NCBI GenBank assembly: GCA_025677815.1
Contig: JAIXMP010000013.1
Location: 558,001-622,000 of the forward strand
Length of the DNA stretch: 64,000 bases
Direction: 5' to 3'
From: Phascolomyces articulosus
Taxonomy: Eukaryota > Mucoromycota > Mucoromycetes > Mucorales > Lichtheimiaceae
In this document: positions 35,993 through 48,917 of the stretch, in pieces
How positions within the stretch are numbered: the first letter of the stretch is position 1
Layout: each line of letters starts with the position of its first letter
Notes under the pieces: model-generated
What the model saw: only the letters and a program-made list of their open reading frames with translations
The model's database searches: none
Told to the model about the DNA's origin: nothing
Translations under genes and position numbers: made by a program

Positions 35993-38847
35993 CAAGAAAC
36001 ATAGTTAACAACAAAGCAACTATAACAACTAAAAAAAAAAAAAACCAGGAAGCAATCTAGATTTTTTTTTATATTTTTTATCTTTCATTTTTGATGATAG
36101 TGTCATGTTAACGTGGGCTATTTTATTTAGTTCAATTGTTTCATTTTTAAATTATTATTAACATACATTTTCATTATTATACCCTTGTTCTTTTTTTTCC
36201 TTTTTTTTTCATTTTCTTCCTTTAAAAAAGAACGACGACGACGACAACCAGTTTATTATTATCATTCTTATTTTCTTTTGTTTCCATGTAAAAGGCTGGG
36301 ATAACAATTCTATGTATTTTTTTTGTGCTTCCGATGTAGTTTTTTTTCGTTCTTTTTCCACCTTTTCTTATTTCTTTTTTATTTTTTCCCCACACGAGCG
36401 ACTCCCCTATTTTATTGTAGATAATCACCTCTTTTTTTTTTTTTTTTAACTATTATAATTAACTTACATTATATATAATATTATATATACATTCTATATT
36501 ATAAAATTAAGGATACTTATAATGAAATGATGATATGTAGGGTACAATTACATTAATTAATAACAAGATTATAATAGTGATGATGATGATGATCTTGCTG
36601 CAAATTGGATTTTTGAGGGAGGTTTGGTTGTTACTTAATAGCATCCGTTTTACCGTTACACAGAGTATAAAAAATAAAGTAAGGCAAAATGGGTGTTTTG
36701 GTGTACCGATAAATAAAAAAAGAGGAGCTATTGTTCTTGGCATTTCCATGTATTTGTTTCCAATGGAACCCTATGACTTTTATATATAACGTGTACGTAT
36801 AGATAATAGCCTATTATTTACCCGTTGTACCTATATATTTATATATATTACTACTATACTTGAGACATTTTATTTTATGATTATCAATAAACATCTCACT
36901 TCCTTTGTTTTTTGTTGTTGGGGGAGAATTTAAAGTATATATCACGTCAACACATGTTTTGTCCTGCATAACAAACCTGGGAATTAAATTTAGCTTCCAA
37001 GCCGCTGTAACTCAAGGGGATCAGTGTACCATTGCCAAGCATCCCTATGTTGAATATTTGAAGGTCACTTTATGTGGAAATGTACATATCATTCCTATAA
37101 ATTTAGGGTTTGAATGATCCATCTAGTAGAATTATTATTGGCATCATCGATCATTAGGAATATGATATTAGTTCACACAAGGATTTTTGGTGAAGATGAA
37201 TGGTTTACATATAATCGACTTAAACCATTTAAAAAAAATAACCAAACTTTATGAAAGAAAAAGAGACACATTCAAAGGAAAGGCATCAATAGGAGATATG
37301 CAGGTCATTGCTCATTGTTCAATTTTTTTTTTTTGAAATTTTTGCTGCAGCTGAATTTTGAAAATCCTTATGCAAAAGTGAAAATTACTTCAATATCTCA
37401 CTTTTAGATTTAGCGTAAAGGTACAGCCAAAAATTCTCTGGAATCATTTGTCATTGAAAAAGATATAATAGAGAAGAATCCTTATAGGCACAAAATATAA
37501 CCTGAAACATATAATTCAAGCCCAACAATATGACAGGATAAACTACATAAGCAGTTGCGAGAAGAAGAGAACAATACAATAGCATTGTACATCATAATAG
37601 TCACTTTTGTATACCACTTTATTAAAGATTTTTTTTTTCACTAGTTTCCCGACTTGAAAAAATACCACGCAACAGTTGAAAGAACGATTAAAATATCATA
37701 ATAATTTTATTAACTCGATTGAATTATATTGTGCTCTTTTGAGTTTTTCTTCCTTCTGCCAATCAAACATCAGGCAGCTCTGAAAAAAAAGGTATGCGTA
37801 TTTGAATAATAGAGAGAAAAAGGAAGGCAAGAAAATGGAATGGTTTTACTGGGAAGTAGAAAATATGAAGTAAAGAATAAAATAAAATTGACACTTGTAT
37901 TGGGTGCCTATATATTATAAATAAAGAGTAATAACATCTAGCCAAGTACAAATAAAGTAGTATATATGAATGGATATAGATAAAGTACCTAAAACTTCTA
38001 TCAACATCAATTCAAATTAACCATTCATATTTAAAAAACTAAAAGAAAGGTGCGTGATAAATAAGTATATTCACCGTATTAATACTGAGACTATTCTTTT
38101 TGATTAATATCATTCCATCAACTGCGTTCATTTATCACTTATATCTTTTATAGTAAATTTTGGTGCCTTTTTTTCGTTATTATTACCCAGAAAGAGAACG
38201 AGAGAAAGAAAATAGCTTTCAATATGTGTTGCGATACGAAAAAATTATCACTATCATTATAAATAATATACGATTGTACATTTGTTATGTTACTATATTC
38301 ACTCTTTCTCTATCACAATCCTTTTACTCACTTAAATACTATCCAAAATATGAAATATAACAAAAAATAAAACACTAATCAATGTACGTGTAATCAAACA
38401 AGTTTGGCCCAAATAGACCATTAAAACACGCACCAGGTATAGGTGTTCCAATATACTTGATAAAAAATAGCTATAATTATTTACTAATCAAGAATTATGA
38501 CTATGAGTTCCTCTTATTGATACATCCTTCATTCTTATATAACTATCAATATTGTTGATTGGTGCCATATTATAATTTTTAAACACAAATAGTTTTCTCA
38601 TTAATTATAATGAAATACCGAAAAGAAGCACTTCTTTATGATACGATGACTTGTTTTATATTATCACTGTACTAGTGCCATTGGATCTTGTAACAATCAA
38701 AAACAAGAATATATCTATGGTGTAGCCAACTTAAAAACCTTCATTTTTTACCTTGACTTTCGTCCCTTAGGTATAAAATTACTCCAAAAACTTCCACGTC
38801 ATTACCACCTTTTTCTTTTCTTTATCACTTTTACCACTTCTCTCATC
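35993..38847. other. Intergenic DNA, nothing firm
   Basis: About 2.8 kb of AT-rich DNA. The first 450 bp is T-rich 3' flank with an (ACG)n run near 36231-36243. No intact frame with codon bias is seen; the open frame at 36905-37117 has no splice context or motif. Confidence 0.4.
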
Positions 38848-39202
38848 ATGGATCAATTTATAAGACTTTTTGACATACCAGAAGAAATTCAAGTAGTAGC
38901 TCTATTAATGTTGCTATTGATACGTACTTTTACACCCCATCCAGCATGGAGACGGCTTGTAATTGGTTCGATGTGGGAAACAAGATCTCGAGCAATCTTT
39001 ACAATGGCAGCTACCCAATCACAGTCCTCTTGAGAAAGAGCAATGATTTTGAAGCAACATTTGATCTATACGCTGGGCCTGGCATCATTAACTCTGGTTT
39101 TTTTTTGTTGCTCAAAAATATGGTGAGTTATTATTATAAGTATAAAATATTCTATGATGTCAGCCACAGATACCATCAGAATTGTTTGTACGTGAAAGCT
39201 AA
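38848..39202 (+). CDS. Possible small gene, unknown function
   Basis: A classic fungal core promoter precedes this ATG: TATAAAAT near 38772 and a 60-bp pyrimidine leader ending in TCATCATGG. The first frame reads MDQFIRLFDIPEEIQVVALL and can continue to 39033 (61 residues). A second frame reads NWFDVGNKISSNLYNGSYPI on to FDLYAGPGIINSGFFLLLKN M, ending at a GTGAGT donor (39123), and a TGTCAG acceptor (39163) leads to PQIPSELFVRES and stop at 39202. Joining the two frames needs an intron (one option is 38924-39024) that I cannot prove. It may be a live small gene or a recently frameshifted one. No family was recognised. Confidence 0.35.
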
Positions 39203-39667
39203 TAATACGCGGTAAAGCACGTAGTAATAATATGGTTTTTTTTTTTTACTTTTCTTCTGACTCTGGTGATATATTTCTTAGGGCTTTATAGATATCCAGG
39301 ATACAATAACACCCCATTTTATTCTATAGAAAGGATTACCCTTTGTGAACTCATGCACCTTAGTATATTTCTAAATAGAAAAACACTATCCTTTTATATT
39401 ATTATAATAAAATTGGATACAGTGGAATCGTTGCATTATTTTTAACCTATCGGTACAAGGTATATAGCATACAAGGATCAAAGTTATGGATATAATTCTG
39501 AGCATAGCTGTGGCGTCAAAAATTTTCGGGATTTTGTAACCAGTTGTTAACCGCATGAATTTTAGAGGATTTTGCTAAGCCAACTTTTTTTTCTGCTTTC
39601 TGTGTGTGCCTCGATCTTTTCATTTTTTATTTGATCATTTCCATTTACACTAGAACCTTTTTTTTTC
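39203..39667. promoter_or_regulatory. RRP12 upstream region
   Basis: No gene is seen. The part nearest the ATG is T-rich (about 39584-39666). GTCAAAAATTTTCGGG at about 39515-39530 carries AAAAATTTT, the core of the ribosomal RNA processing element (RRPE) known from yeast ribosome-biogenesis promoters, 142 bp upstream of the start. Confidence 0.4.
39518..39526. promoter_or_regulatory. Candidate RRPE (AAAAATTTT) upstream of RRP12
   Basis: The AAAAATTTT core lies 142 bp before the RRP12 start codon, the usual window for RRPE elements that coordinate ribosome-biogenesis genes. In such AT-rich DNA one match could occur by chance. Confidence 0.3.
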
Positions 39668-42600
39668 ATGGAGGCTAAATTTGAAAAGATTCGGCGTCAA
39701 GCCAATTCCAAATTGGAAAATCAAAAGTTGGTAAGTCTTAGTCTTTTTGTTTACTGTATGCTATCTTTTAAAAGAGGAAAATATGAAACACTAATGATTT
39801 AAACTTTAACAGTACGCACGAACTTTGATCGCGATCGAAGAGGTATTATACTTTTTATACTTGAATTGTTATAGTTAATTGGAAACTTGTATATTAAATT
39901 GAAAATTATATGAATAGACAATTCGTGAACAAAATGGTACACTTTCTCCTGTCGCTTATTTTGGTGCTATTGTAAGTGTTGTATATTTATCATATTATGC
40001 CTCTTTTTTTTGATATTTGAATGTCAAATAGATAGATTGTAAACTAACGACGTTACAAAAAAATTAGATGACAACGCTGCAAGCCACAGCATCCGAAAAT
40101 GAAGTAACAGGTGCATTACTTTATTTATTAAACGACGTATTCCCAGAGTAAGTCGTTGAAAAATATCGATGGATTGGACAACTGAAAAAAAAATGAAGGA
40201 AAAAATTAACAAGAGAAAAAAAAACTGTAATAGTTTGCCACAATCCGTCCTTCGATCCAAATTTAATGATATCATGCCAATCTTGGAAGGTGTCTATGAA
40301 TTAAATAAGGATCAACAACCTGTCGTTCGTTCCATTATTGGTTGTATGCAAGAACTTTTGGCTAATCAAGATGCTTCTGTATGGAGTATGCCGTTAGCAA
40401 AGAAAGCTTATCAAATGTTGTTGATTCTTAGCGCCAATGCATCCCCCAAGGTATAAATAGAGAGAGAGAGAGAGAGAGAGAAAACCTTTTTTTGTTGTTG
40501 AAGGAAAGGGAATTAGAAGACTAAACAATACGTGGGTTTATCTATTTTTTTTAGGCTCGTAAAGCAGCTCAAGATGCTGTTCGATCCATTTTATCACGTT
40601 CACCTCCACCTTGTACTGTTCACCCTGCAGCAAATGGTACAGCCGAGTTCATTTTGCGAGTATTACAAGAAACAACAAAGAGTGATCAACATGCTACTCA
40701 ACAAATTTTGGCTCTTTTGCGATCTATCATTCCCTATTGGCCACCAAACCAATTTTCCACCTTATGTCAAACTTTGCTGCAACTTCCCAAGTTTAACAAC
40801 ATTTTCCTTACCAAGGCAGCTTTTGAAGTTTTTGAAACTCTTTTTGATGCCCAAGAAACGGATATTGATGAACCTAAATTTGCTGCTTTGTTACGAGTAA
40901 GTTTAGTATATAATTTTTTAAAAGCAAAAAGAAAAATACAGAGGAGAAAACTCAATATTTTATGGTGTTTTTTTAGTCCATTTGTGATATGAAACCTGCA
41001 GCTGTTGATGATCGATTGTTGCCTACATGGCTTATGATTATCAGCAAGGCATACCCAGCTTATGCAAAGTAAGTAATTTTGGAAAGAGTTAGTTTTGTAA
41101 TAAATAAAAACGGAACCATACCGGGTTGGGGATGCTAATGAGAATGATAATATTCTTTGAATAGGGTCAATTCAGGTCAATGTGGTGCCGATATTGCTAC
41201 AGTTTTTAGTGTCATTTTCAATGATTTCCAGCAAGAATCACGTAGCTATAAATCAATTGCCAACTGTCTTATTGCCTTGCTCGATTACTGTGTTACGGAC
41301 GACATGGTTGCTCAAGCTAGCCAAGGTATCGAAAATGGTGTAACCCAAATTGTATCTGTGGTAGAAAGTGGATTAGGTGTTCATTTCCAACCTGCCTGGG
41401 TTCAGGTCATGATGGTCCAACAAGCGTTATTCAAACGTTTACATTTTGCTTCTTCCCCGCTGATGAATGGATGTGTGGCTCTTTTGGGAGAATTACGTTT
41501 ATCCCCTGCAGAATCCTACAAGGAACAATTGGACAAGACTTTGGGTGCTGCTATTGCTACTATGGGACCTGAACACTTTTTGGCCATTTTACCCTTGAAT
41601 TTGGAAGGCAACGAAGGTGGAATCGGTCGTGCCTTTTTACTCCCTCTTCTCAAGACCTATACAACCAACACCAACTTGGCTTACTTTGTCAATGTATTAA
41701 TGCCTTTGGGTGATCGTTTGGCAGAAAAGGGTCAGCAAGCCAAGGATCGCGAGATGGAATTGCAAGCCAAGGTGTATGAAACGTTGGTGAATCAAATATG
41801 GAGTTTGGCACCTGGTTTCTGTGATTTGCCCAAGGATTTATGTATCACCTTTAACGATAGTGTTGCTGAACGATTCAGCTCCTTGCTTTATTCTCAACCT
41901 GAATTACGTCCTACAGTTGCTCAATCTTTGCAATATTTGGTGGACAAGAACCAAGCCTTGGTCCGTTCCGCTGCTTCAGATGAAGATCTGCAAAAGGCTT
42001 ACGGTGTCTCCAAAACCCAAGCCGGAGAAAACTTGAAACACATGAGCAAGTTCTCTGTCAATTATTTGGCCGTTTTTTTCAATGTCTACAGTCAAATTGC
42101 TGCTGCTTACCGTGGTTTCTTGGCCGAAGTCATTAAGAGTTATTTGAGTGTCGCTACCCCTCAAGATGTGAACTCCACATTTAAAAAGGTCCTTGGTCTT
42201 TTATCGCAAGCCCTTGAAAGTGGTAATACCACACCTGCCACCAATGATCCCTCCATGCCCCCACCCATGTCTCATACTATGCTGGATCTTGCTGTGGTCA
42301 TGATTCCATATTTGGATGCCGAATCCATTGAATTGTTGTATAACGGTACTGTCACTTCGTTATTGGGAAAAGAAGACGAACCTCCGTTGCAAAAGAAGGG
42401 TTACAAGGTGCTTAAGCATTTGATTGATTCTCCCAAGGGTCGTCAAGTTGCCTTGAATCATATTGATGAATTACAATCCAAGGTATTGGAAGCAACAGCC
42501 TCTTGTACCGTTTCTGCACGCAAAGATCGTATCAAGGGTTTATTTTCTATTGTTCAAATCTTACCCTCCAGTGATTTGCATTTTATCCCTGCTATCTTGT

Positions 42601-44270
42601 CAGAAACCGTAGTCAGCTCCAAAGACAGTAATGAAAAAACCCGCAATGTTGCTTTTAGCTTGCTCGTGGAAATGGGTGAAAAGATGAAGCAAGGTGGTGT
42701 CGTCAAGAATAGCAAGTTGGAAGGTTTGGATGAAACTGTTCCTGATGGTAAGTTTTTGATGATTTTTTATTTTTGTTTTTGTGTTTACCCAAAAGAATTG
42801 TTTGATATATTAATTTTTATTGTTGTATGTATAATAATAGCTCCTGCTAGCATTGGTGAATACTTTACCATGGTTACTGCTGGTTTGGCTGGTACTACTG
42901 CACACATGATTGCTGCCACTATTACTGCATTGTCCCGTATCTTTTTCGAATTCAAGGGTAATAACAAAAAAAAACAGTATACCAAAACGAACTGAAATCG
43001 AAGAGCTGATTGTGTGTGTGTATATAAGGGTATTTTTTTTTTGCTAACGATTTTTTTTCTACTTTTAGATGAAATTTCTGCTGATTTGGCTTTGGAATTA
43101 CTTGAAACAATCAATGTTTTTGTTGGTGCTAACAACCGTGAAATTGTCCGATCTGCTCTTGGTTACCTCAAGGTGTGCATTGTCGTATTGGATGATAGTT
43201 TATTGGGCCCTCAATTGGTACAGGTGGTCGATAGTTTGCTCAAGTGTAGCCATCAAACTAAGAATCACTTTAAGCCAAAGATTCGACATATCTTTGAACG
43301 TCTCATTCGTCGTTTCGGGTAAGTGATATAAGTATATCAATTTGAAGTTACATTTTTTTTAGAGAAAAAACAAAAACTAACAATGTCATTCATTCCCAAA
43401 TTTAGATATGAACGTGTGGCAGAAGCCGTTCCTCAAGAAGATAAGAAATTAATTAGCAATATCCAGAAACGTCGTATGCGTGCCAAGAGAAAGAAAGCAG
43501 CTGCCACTAATGGTGACGAAAGCAGTGATGAAGAAGATAACGCTGCACGTCAATCTGCCAAGAAGGTTGGTGCTGGATTCCATGATGCCTATGAAGAAGT
43601 CTTGTATGGTAGCGAGAGTGAATTGGAGGGTTCCGATGACGAAGACAATGAAATGATTTCCAATGTCAAGGCAGCTCTTGCCGCCAAGCAAGGTGGAAAC
43701 AAGAAGAAGAACCAAAAACAAGATGCCGATACATTTATTCGTGAAGGTGCTGATGATACACCTTTGGATTTCTTGGATCGTTCTGCATTGGCACGTATCA
43801 CCTCGACCAAACCTCAACAAAAGAAGAAACAAAGCTTGGCCAAATCTGCACAATACAATGATGAAGGTCGCATGATCTTTAATGAATCCGATGATTCAGA
43901 TAGCGGTGATGATTCAGACGGTGGTGAAGAGGTGGATGAAACAGATTATTACATGTTGGCACAAAAGAGTGCCGATGGTTTCGTTCGTACAGAACAAAAC
44001 AAGATTCGATTCAAGAAGGGTGGAAAGGACGTCGATGATGATGATGCTATGGATGTGGATGAAGAAAGTGCTAAACGGAAAAAGAAGAAAGCAGTCAAGA
44101 AACAATACGAACTTATTGGTAAAGAATATCGATCAAAACGCGCTGGTGGTGATGTTAAATCCAAGGATAAAGCAGATCCTTATGCTTACATGCCACTTGG
44201 TAAGGTCATTAAAAAGAAGGGTCGAAGCAAAGGTCCCAGAGTCACATTTACTGGTCGTGTCAAACGATAA
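39668..44270 (+). CDS. RRP12: Ribosomal RNA processing protein Rrp12 (NUC173 domain)
   Basis: Eleven exons (39668-39730, 39813-39842, 39918-39971, 40068-40147, 40234-40450, 40555-40896, 40977-41068, 41165-42747, 42841-42957, 43069-43318, 43406-44270) encode 1230 residues, close to yeast Rrp12 (1228). It is an all-helical HEAT/ARM-repeat protein needed for maturation and export of both ribosomal subunits. LLEGVYELNKDQQPVVRSII-like start, the long HEAT body in exon 8, GYLKVCIVVLDDSLLGPQLV and HFKPKIRHIFERLIRRFGYE are typical. The last ~250 residues are lysine-rich and acidic (nucleolar type) and end in KGPRVTFTGRVKR-like basic sequence. Exons 1-4 are tiny (one is 30 nt). A GA microsatellite fills the start of intron 5. 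It converges on APC5, with 248 bp between stops. Confidence 0.95.
40459..40481 (+). repeat. AG microsatellite in an RRP12 intron
   Basis: About eleven AG units lie just inside the 5' end of the fifth intron of RRP12. Confidence 0.8.
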
Positions 44271-44518
44271 ACCAATCCATCAACAATTCACATACAAAAA
44301 AAAGTATATTATATTTTTTCCTCTTTTTTCTCTATTCCTCTTCTTTCATTCTGTAATATCTCCCCCCCCCATAATGGCATTCATTTCATGATATATAATT
44401 ATCCCTCTTCTTCCATAGCTTTTTTTTTCTCCTTGCTTTTCTCCAACATAATACATTTATAATTTTTTCGCTAGAAATATGGTCTTTTTTTTTTCTTTGT
44501 ACATGTATATTTTTATTA

Positions 44519-47500
44519 TTATTTAGCTATAGTAGCTGTATTTGTACTTGTTAAAAATGATTTTAACCAGCTCACTTGTTGAATATCCGTGTCAGATGCA
44601 ATTTGTTGATATGCTAAATATAATTTTGATTTGACTCGAGTAAGTGGATCTGAATGAGAAGTATATATATCGCAATTTTTTTTTTACCTGTTTCAGATTT
44701 ATCAAGATAATGTAATGCCGTATCAATTTGGTCATCCTCTATCAAAGCTTTTGAATAAGCAAACTGAAGATCGGCTTGTAATTTTAGTGACCCTTGCGCA
44801 AGTACCTGTATATGAAGAAGTTATTTTTTAGAATGCATATTACATAAAAGGAAGAAGTTGTTATAGCACGTACCTGAGGAAACATGCTTTCCAACATATC
44901 AATAGCAGTCTCCGATTTTGATTGCTCAAGATAAGCTTCTGCTAATTTGATAGCTGCAGTGAAATATCGATCAAAGTCAGAAGCTTTTTTACTCGTATCC
45001 AAAGCTTTTCGAAGCCATTGCATAGCACTTTCAACATCTCCTCGATCCTATCATTAACGAGCAAAGGTGACACGGCTTAGTCACAATGAAATAACCGATA
45101 CTATTTTATGGGAAATATTATATATATGAAGTATATTTCTCTTACCAAGTCAATCCGACCCCATCCAATCATCACTTGTGCTAACTGGGAAGGATGGTCC
45201 GATTTTTTTAATACGTCGTAACATTTTTGTAAAAGCAGACAAGCCTATATAAGATATATGCATATAAAATAAGTGATATATCCACAAGAAAAAACATTCA
45301 TGCTTTTTTTGGAATGATGAATATATATCTAATACAATCAATAGTTTACCTCATCTGGATGCTTTTCTTTATATTTTTGTTCGGCAAATCGCTCAAGGGC
45401 TTCAAACCTATCTTCTGGGATTTGTGGGTGAATATATACTAATAGGTCTTCTTGGCCTGCAAGATCTTGGTGTATTTTTCTATATATTCCAATTCCTTTA
45501 GTAAGAGACTCGATGTATTTATAAAGGGAAAATAAGAAAGAAAATGGTTTACGTTTTTGTTGCTAGTCGATGTTTATAACGACATAATGCTTGTTTCCAT
45601 GTTAATAATTTTACACTTTGATCGGGGTATTTTTTGGTGAAGTCATCGAGTAATTGGATGGATTTTTCATAGTCACCTACAGCTGCATGCTGGTTTTGGT
45701 CTCTAAGTATTAGAACAACCTTCATACATGTGCATTGTTCCTCCCTCATTCTATATTCATTACCATATCAGCTGCAAGCACGAATGTTTTTTCAATGCTA
45801 TCTACATCCCCTTGTTCAATATCGAGTGCAATATCTAAATAGACCTTGGCTTGAACTCGGTCACCTTTATATATATATGTATAACCAGTATCAATATAAG
45901 ATTCTTTTCACTTAGACAGAAAAATAATATTTTATATCACTTTTTTCTTCCCTTCGTGCTATTTACCATAAAGATTCCAAACAATGGCCTTCGTTAGATA
46001 TTCCAATTTGTTCAAATAGTCAATGTTTGCCAATGATCCTTGTACTGTACTACTATGGATAGCTTCAAGTACTTTATTGGCCGAGTCACCCTATCATATA
46101 TAAAAACAATATGGTTAAAAAGGTCTCTCTTTTCTTTCTTTCCTTAGAACATTTTATATTTACATGGCGTATCATTTCTCTTGCACGAGATAACTTATCC
46201 AAACATTCAAGATATGCAACGTTAGGATTGGATTCGTCTGCTAAGCTATACATGGGGTATTGATCGGTAAGCGACGAGTCGTTCCCTTTGATGAACCGGA
46301 TCCAGCTTTTGTTAAATAAAAATAAAAGGGTATAAATTGTATAAGTTTTCTTTGTTAGGAAATACTTTTACTATAATAAATAACTTATTTCATGTTTTTT
46401 CTTTGGTACCTAAGAACTTCATTTAAACAATTTTCATCTTGGTTTTCCCGAGCAATATCAAGTGCTTCATCCAATGCCTACAAACAAAAAAAAATATGAG
46501 CTTTGCGTTGCTTGACGAAAGATTAAGAAGATATCGGTGGAATGACTTACTGCGAGTGCTTGCTGTGCATGACCAAATTTCGCTTCCAATACACCCAAAC
46601 TTAAAAGTGCATATTGATACATTGGTCTAAAAAAATGTTCATCATATATTTCCATCAGGATGAGCTTCTTCGTTCCTGTATCTTCAATTTTCCACAGAAA
46701 TTTTTACTTACGTTTCGGTACTCAATAAACAATAATCGAAAAAACGATGTAAACTTGTTAATGCTCCTTGGTATTCTCCTGTTCGAATATAATTTAAAAA
46801 TCTATATTATCCTATACAAATTAATTACGTTGAACATTGTCATATATTTAATCTATAAACGAAAAAAAGGAAACTGTGTTTATTAGCAATTACCGAACTT
46901 GATCAATTTTTCGTATATCAGGAGCATGCGACTGTAAAAAATTGAGGTATTTATGAAGAACAGCTGGCGGTATTTCACTTGTTCCCGTTTCTAATCAGAT
47001 AAAATATTAAGAATTTGGATTGGTTTCTTGATATAGATATATTTACATATCCATATATATCAGCATTTTGTTATAGACATTTTACTTTCAATCTTTTCTG
47101 CTTCTGTCGTCAAGAATCGATCCACAAAATGGTCCGAGAACCACCATCCTAAAAGAGGCAAATTTAAGATCGCCATTTTGACATCATCCGTTTAATTAAT
47201 AAGAAAAAATCATGCGCATGAAAAAAAAGGCTTTTATATACCATCTTGTTTGAGCTTTGATTCATCTTTGGATGCCAATATGGATGGTTTTTTAATAAGA
47301 ATCGAACCCATATCCACATCCATGGACCGTGATGCATTATTTGCCATGACATAATGTTGAAAGATGGTGAATGATTCTGTTCTTTGTTGCATGGACGATT
47401 TGGAAAACTCTAAACGACATCGGCGTACAAATATGCCAAATAAACTAGTTTTATCTAAGATAGCAATATCTGCTTGATCCATCTAAAAGAAGAATAATCA

Positions 47501-48182
47501 TTTCAAGTGTACATTAGGTTTTTTTTTCCTAAAAAAAAGGGTCTTCCTTTTTCTTTTTAACATAGGACTCAATGAAGCTTTTTTTTTGTCTAATACCATA
47601 TTATCTCGTTCTTCCAAAATCTCGATAAGTGCTAAATGAAGTCAGAGTGAGTAATACCATGTCATTGATAAAATAAGACGACACACAAGAAACTTACAAG
47701 ATAAAAACTGAAATAAGATATAGGGTGTATCGATGGCAATAATCTAAAACCGGTTAAATAAGTAGATCCCTTAGCGTTTTTCTTTCGAAAGAAGTATATG
47801 AGGTAAGACAAATTAAAAGTTTGATACTAAATATATAACTATATTTACACTTGAACGAATGGCATCGACAAGTTCTTCCGAGAATTCTTTGAATTGATTT
47901 AATACTTGTTCAAGATCAGGCTCAGGTTGTGTGTCGCATGTCTAATATAAATATAGCCATTGTCTATATTGATATATTTATAGATAGATTGGAAAGATCA
48001 TGGTGCGATCAAAAAATAAATAAATTATAAAAACCCACCTCAATACTATCCAATATGAAACCAACAAGTTTTGGATTAACAGCAGGAGGTAGTTCATAAT
48101 GACAAAATTTATGAATAAGAATGAGGATTATTATTTTAAATGGTGTTAAATACTTTGTTCGTATAACACATTGTGAGAACAT
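44519..48182 (-). CDS. APC5: Anaphase-promoting complex subunit 5
   Basis: Nineteen minus-strand exons (48182-48039, 47941-47849, 47743-47698, 47631-47597, 47482-47242, 47148-47086, 46990-46894, 46801-46712, 46626-46551, 46477-46410, 46305-46164, 46090-45967, 45864-45764, 45689-45553, 45479-45350, 45244-45146, 45047-44874, 44805-44688, 44649-44519) keep phase throughout and give 702 residues. APC5 is a TPR scaffold of the cyclosome ubiquitin ligase that triggers anaphase. The N terminus has RTKYLTPFKIIILILIHKFC; the signature part is FLNYIRTGEYQGALTSLHRF, then MYQYALLSLGVLEAKFGHAQ QAL and ALDEALDIARENQDENCLNE. TPR-like repeats fill the C-terminal half. The start ATG at 48182 is supported by an ACGCGT box 63 bp upstream. 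Very small exons (35, 46 nt) are unusual even here. Confidence 0.9.
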
Positions 48183-48244
48183 TTTCTTTTTCTTTTTTTT
48201 TTTTGCGAGTAGAATCGATGAGTTTCTTTCTTTCCAAAAGGAAA

Positions 48245-48250
48245 ACGCGT
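48245..48250. promoter_or_regulatory. ACGCGT (MCB-type) box upstream of APC5
   Basis: A palindromic ACGCGT lies 63 bp upstream of the APC5 start codon on the minus strand. This is the MluI cell-cycle box bound by MBF/E2F-type factors in fungi. One site alone is weak evidence. Confidence 0.4.
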
Positions 48251-48407
48251 TGTTTCAAATGCATTTTTAGAATAAATCGGCGCATAACGAAATCAAAAAA
48301 ATCTGATCCTGCAAATTTTTTTTATTATATATTATTAGAAAATAAGAATAAGAGTTACAAATGGACTAAAGAAAAAAAAAGAAATTCTAAAGTAAAAGGG
48401 TAAATAT

Positions 48408-48917
48408 TTAATGAGGGGCATGTTCATTTTCTTCTTGAGCTTTACGACATTCAGGACATTTGGGACCTTCCTGGGTCTCAGAATCCACAATGGAATAAAC
48501 TATATTATGTTTATCACATTTCCGAAAGCATCTTTCACAGTAATCGTCTGGATCCGTAGTTAAAGCTCGGTTACAGTGGGGACAGTTTCTTCGACAGGAC
48601 TCGCATTGCCAGCCAGGGCCTAAAGTTCGACCACATTCGCCACAAGTTGCCTCCGTCTCTTCTTCAAACTGTTCATAGTCGGTACTGATAGAAGATGGGG
48701 AAGGGGACGGAGAAGGAGAGGTGCTTGAATTTCGATGAGGATTGATGTCATTGTTGATAGTGCTATTCCTACTATGATTGTGATTGTTATATGGAGAATT
48801 GTTTCTTATAGACAAATAGTAGGAATATGATGAATTAGAAGAACACCCAGGGGTAGCAATAGAAGGTGTTGTTCTAATATAGTTGTAACGTAAAAAAGTA
48901 GGACTAATAGCAGGCAT
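48408..48917 (-). CDS. Cysteine-rich zinc-ribbon protein, unknown function
   Basis: From the ATG at 48917 this frame encodes 169 residues. The first half is Ser/Asn/Thr-rich and disordered; the C-terminal ~75 residues hold repeated CxxC pairs: CGECGRTL, CESCRRNCPHCNRAL, CERCFRKC and KCPECRK, enough ligands for about three zinc ions as in zinc ribbons or RING-like double ribbons. No further family signature was recognised. The open frame continues upstream of the ATG (to about 48998) with a strongly hydrophobic stretch, FLQGLTFFLLLTSLC, but has no ATG there; splice-like TTTCAG sites at about 48986 and 49002 suggest an upstream exon that would give a signal peptide or membrane anchor. It sits between APC5 and the divergent TOF1. 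Confidence 0.6.
   Translation of the reverse strand: MPAISPTFLRYNYIRTTPSIATPGCSSNSSYSYYLSIRNNSPYNNHNHSRNSTINNDINPHRNSSTSPSPSPSPSSISTDYEQFEEETEATCGECGRTLGPGWQCESCRRNCPHCNRALTTDPDDYCERCFRKCDKHNIVYSIVDSETQEGPKCPECRKAQEENEHAPH

Noticed and set aside
43449..43853. Minus-strand open frames under the RRP12 last exon
   Set aside because: They mirror the acidic/lysine-rich repeats of RRP12 and have no independent support.
45690..45763. APC5 exon starting after CTTAG near 45703
   Set aside because: All phase-0 choices there meet stop codons; the ACCAG site at 45690 gives the open, conserved frame.
46735..46810. APC5 exon starting at AACAG (about 46776)
   Set aside because: Phase does not fit; the TATAG acceptor at 46802 gives RFLNYIRTGEYQ, matching APC5 family sequence.
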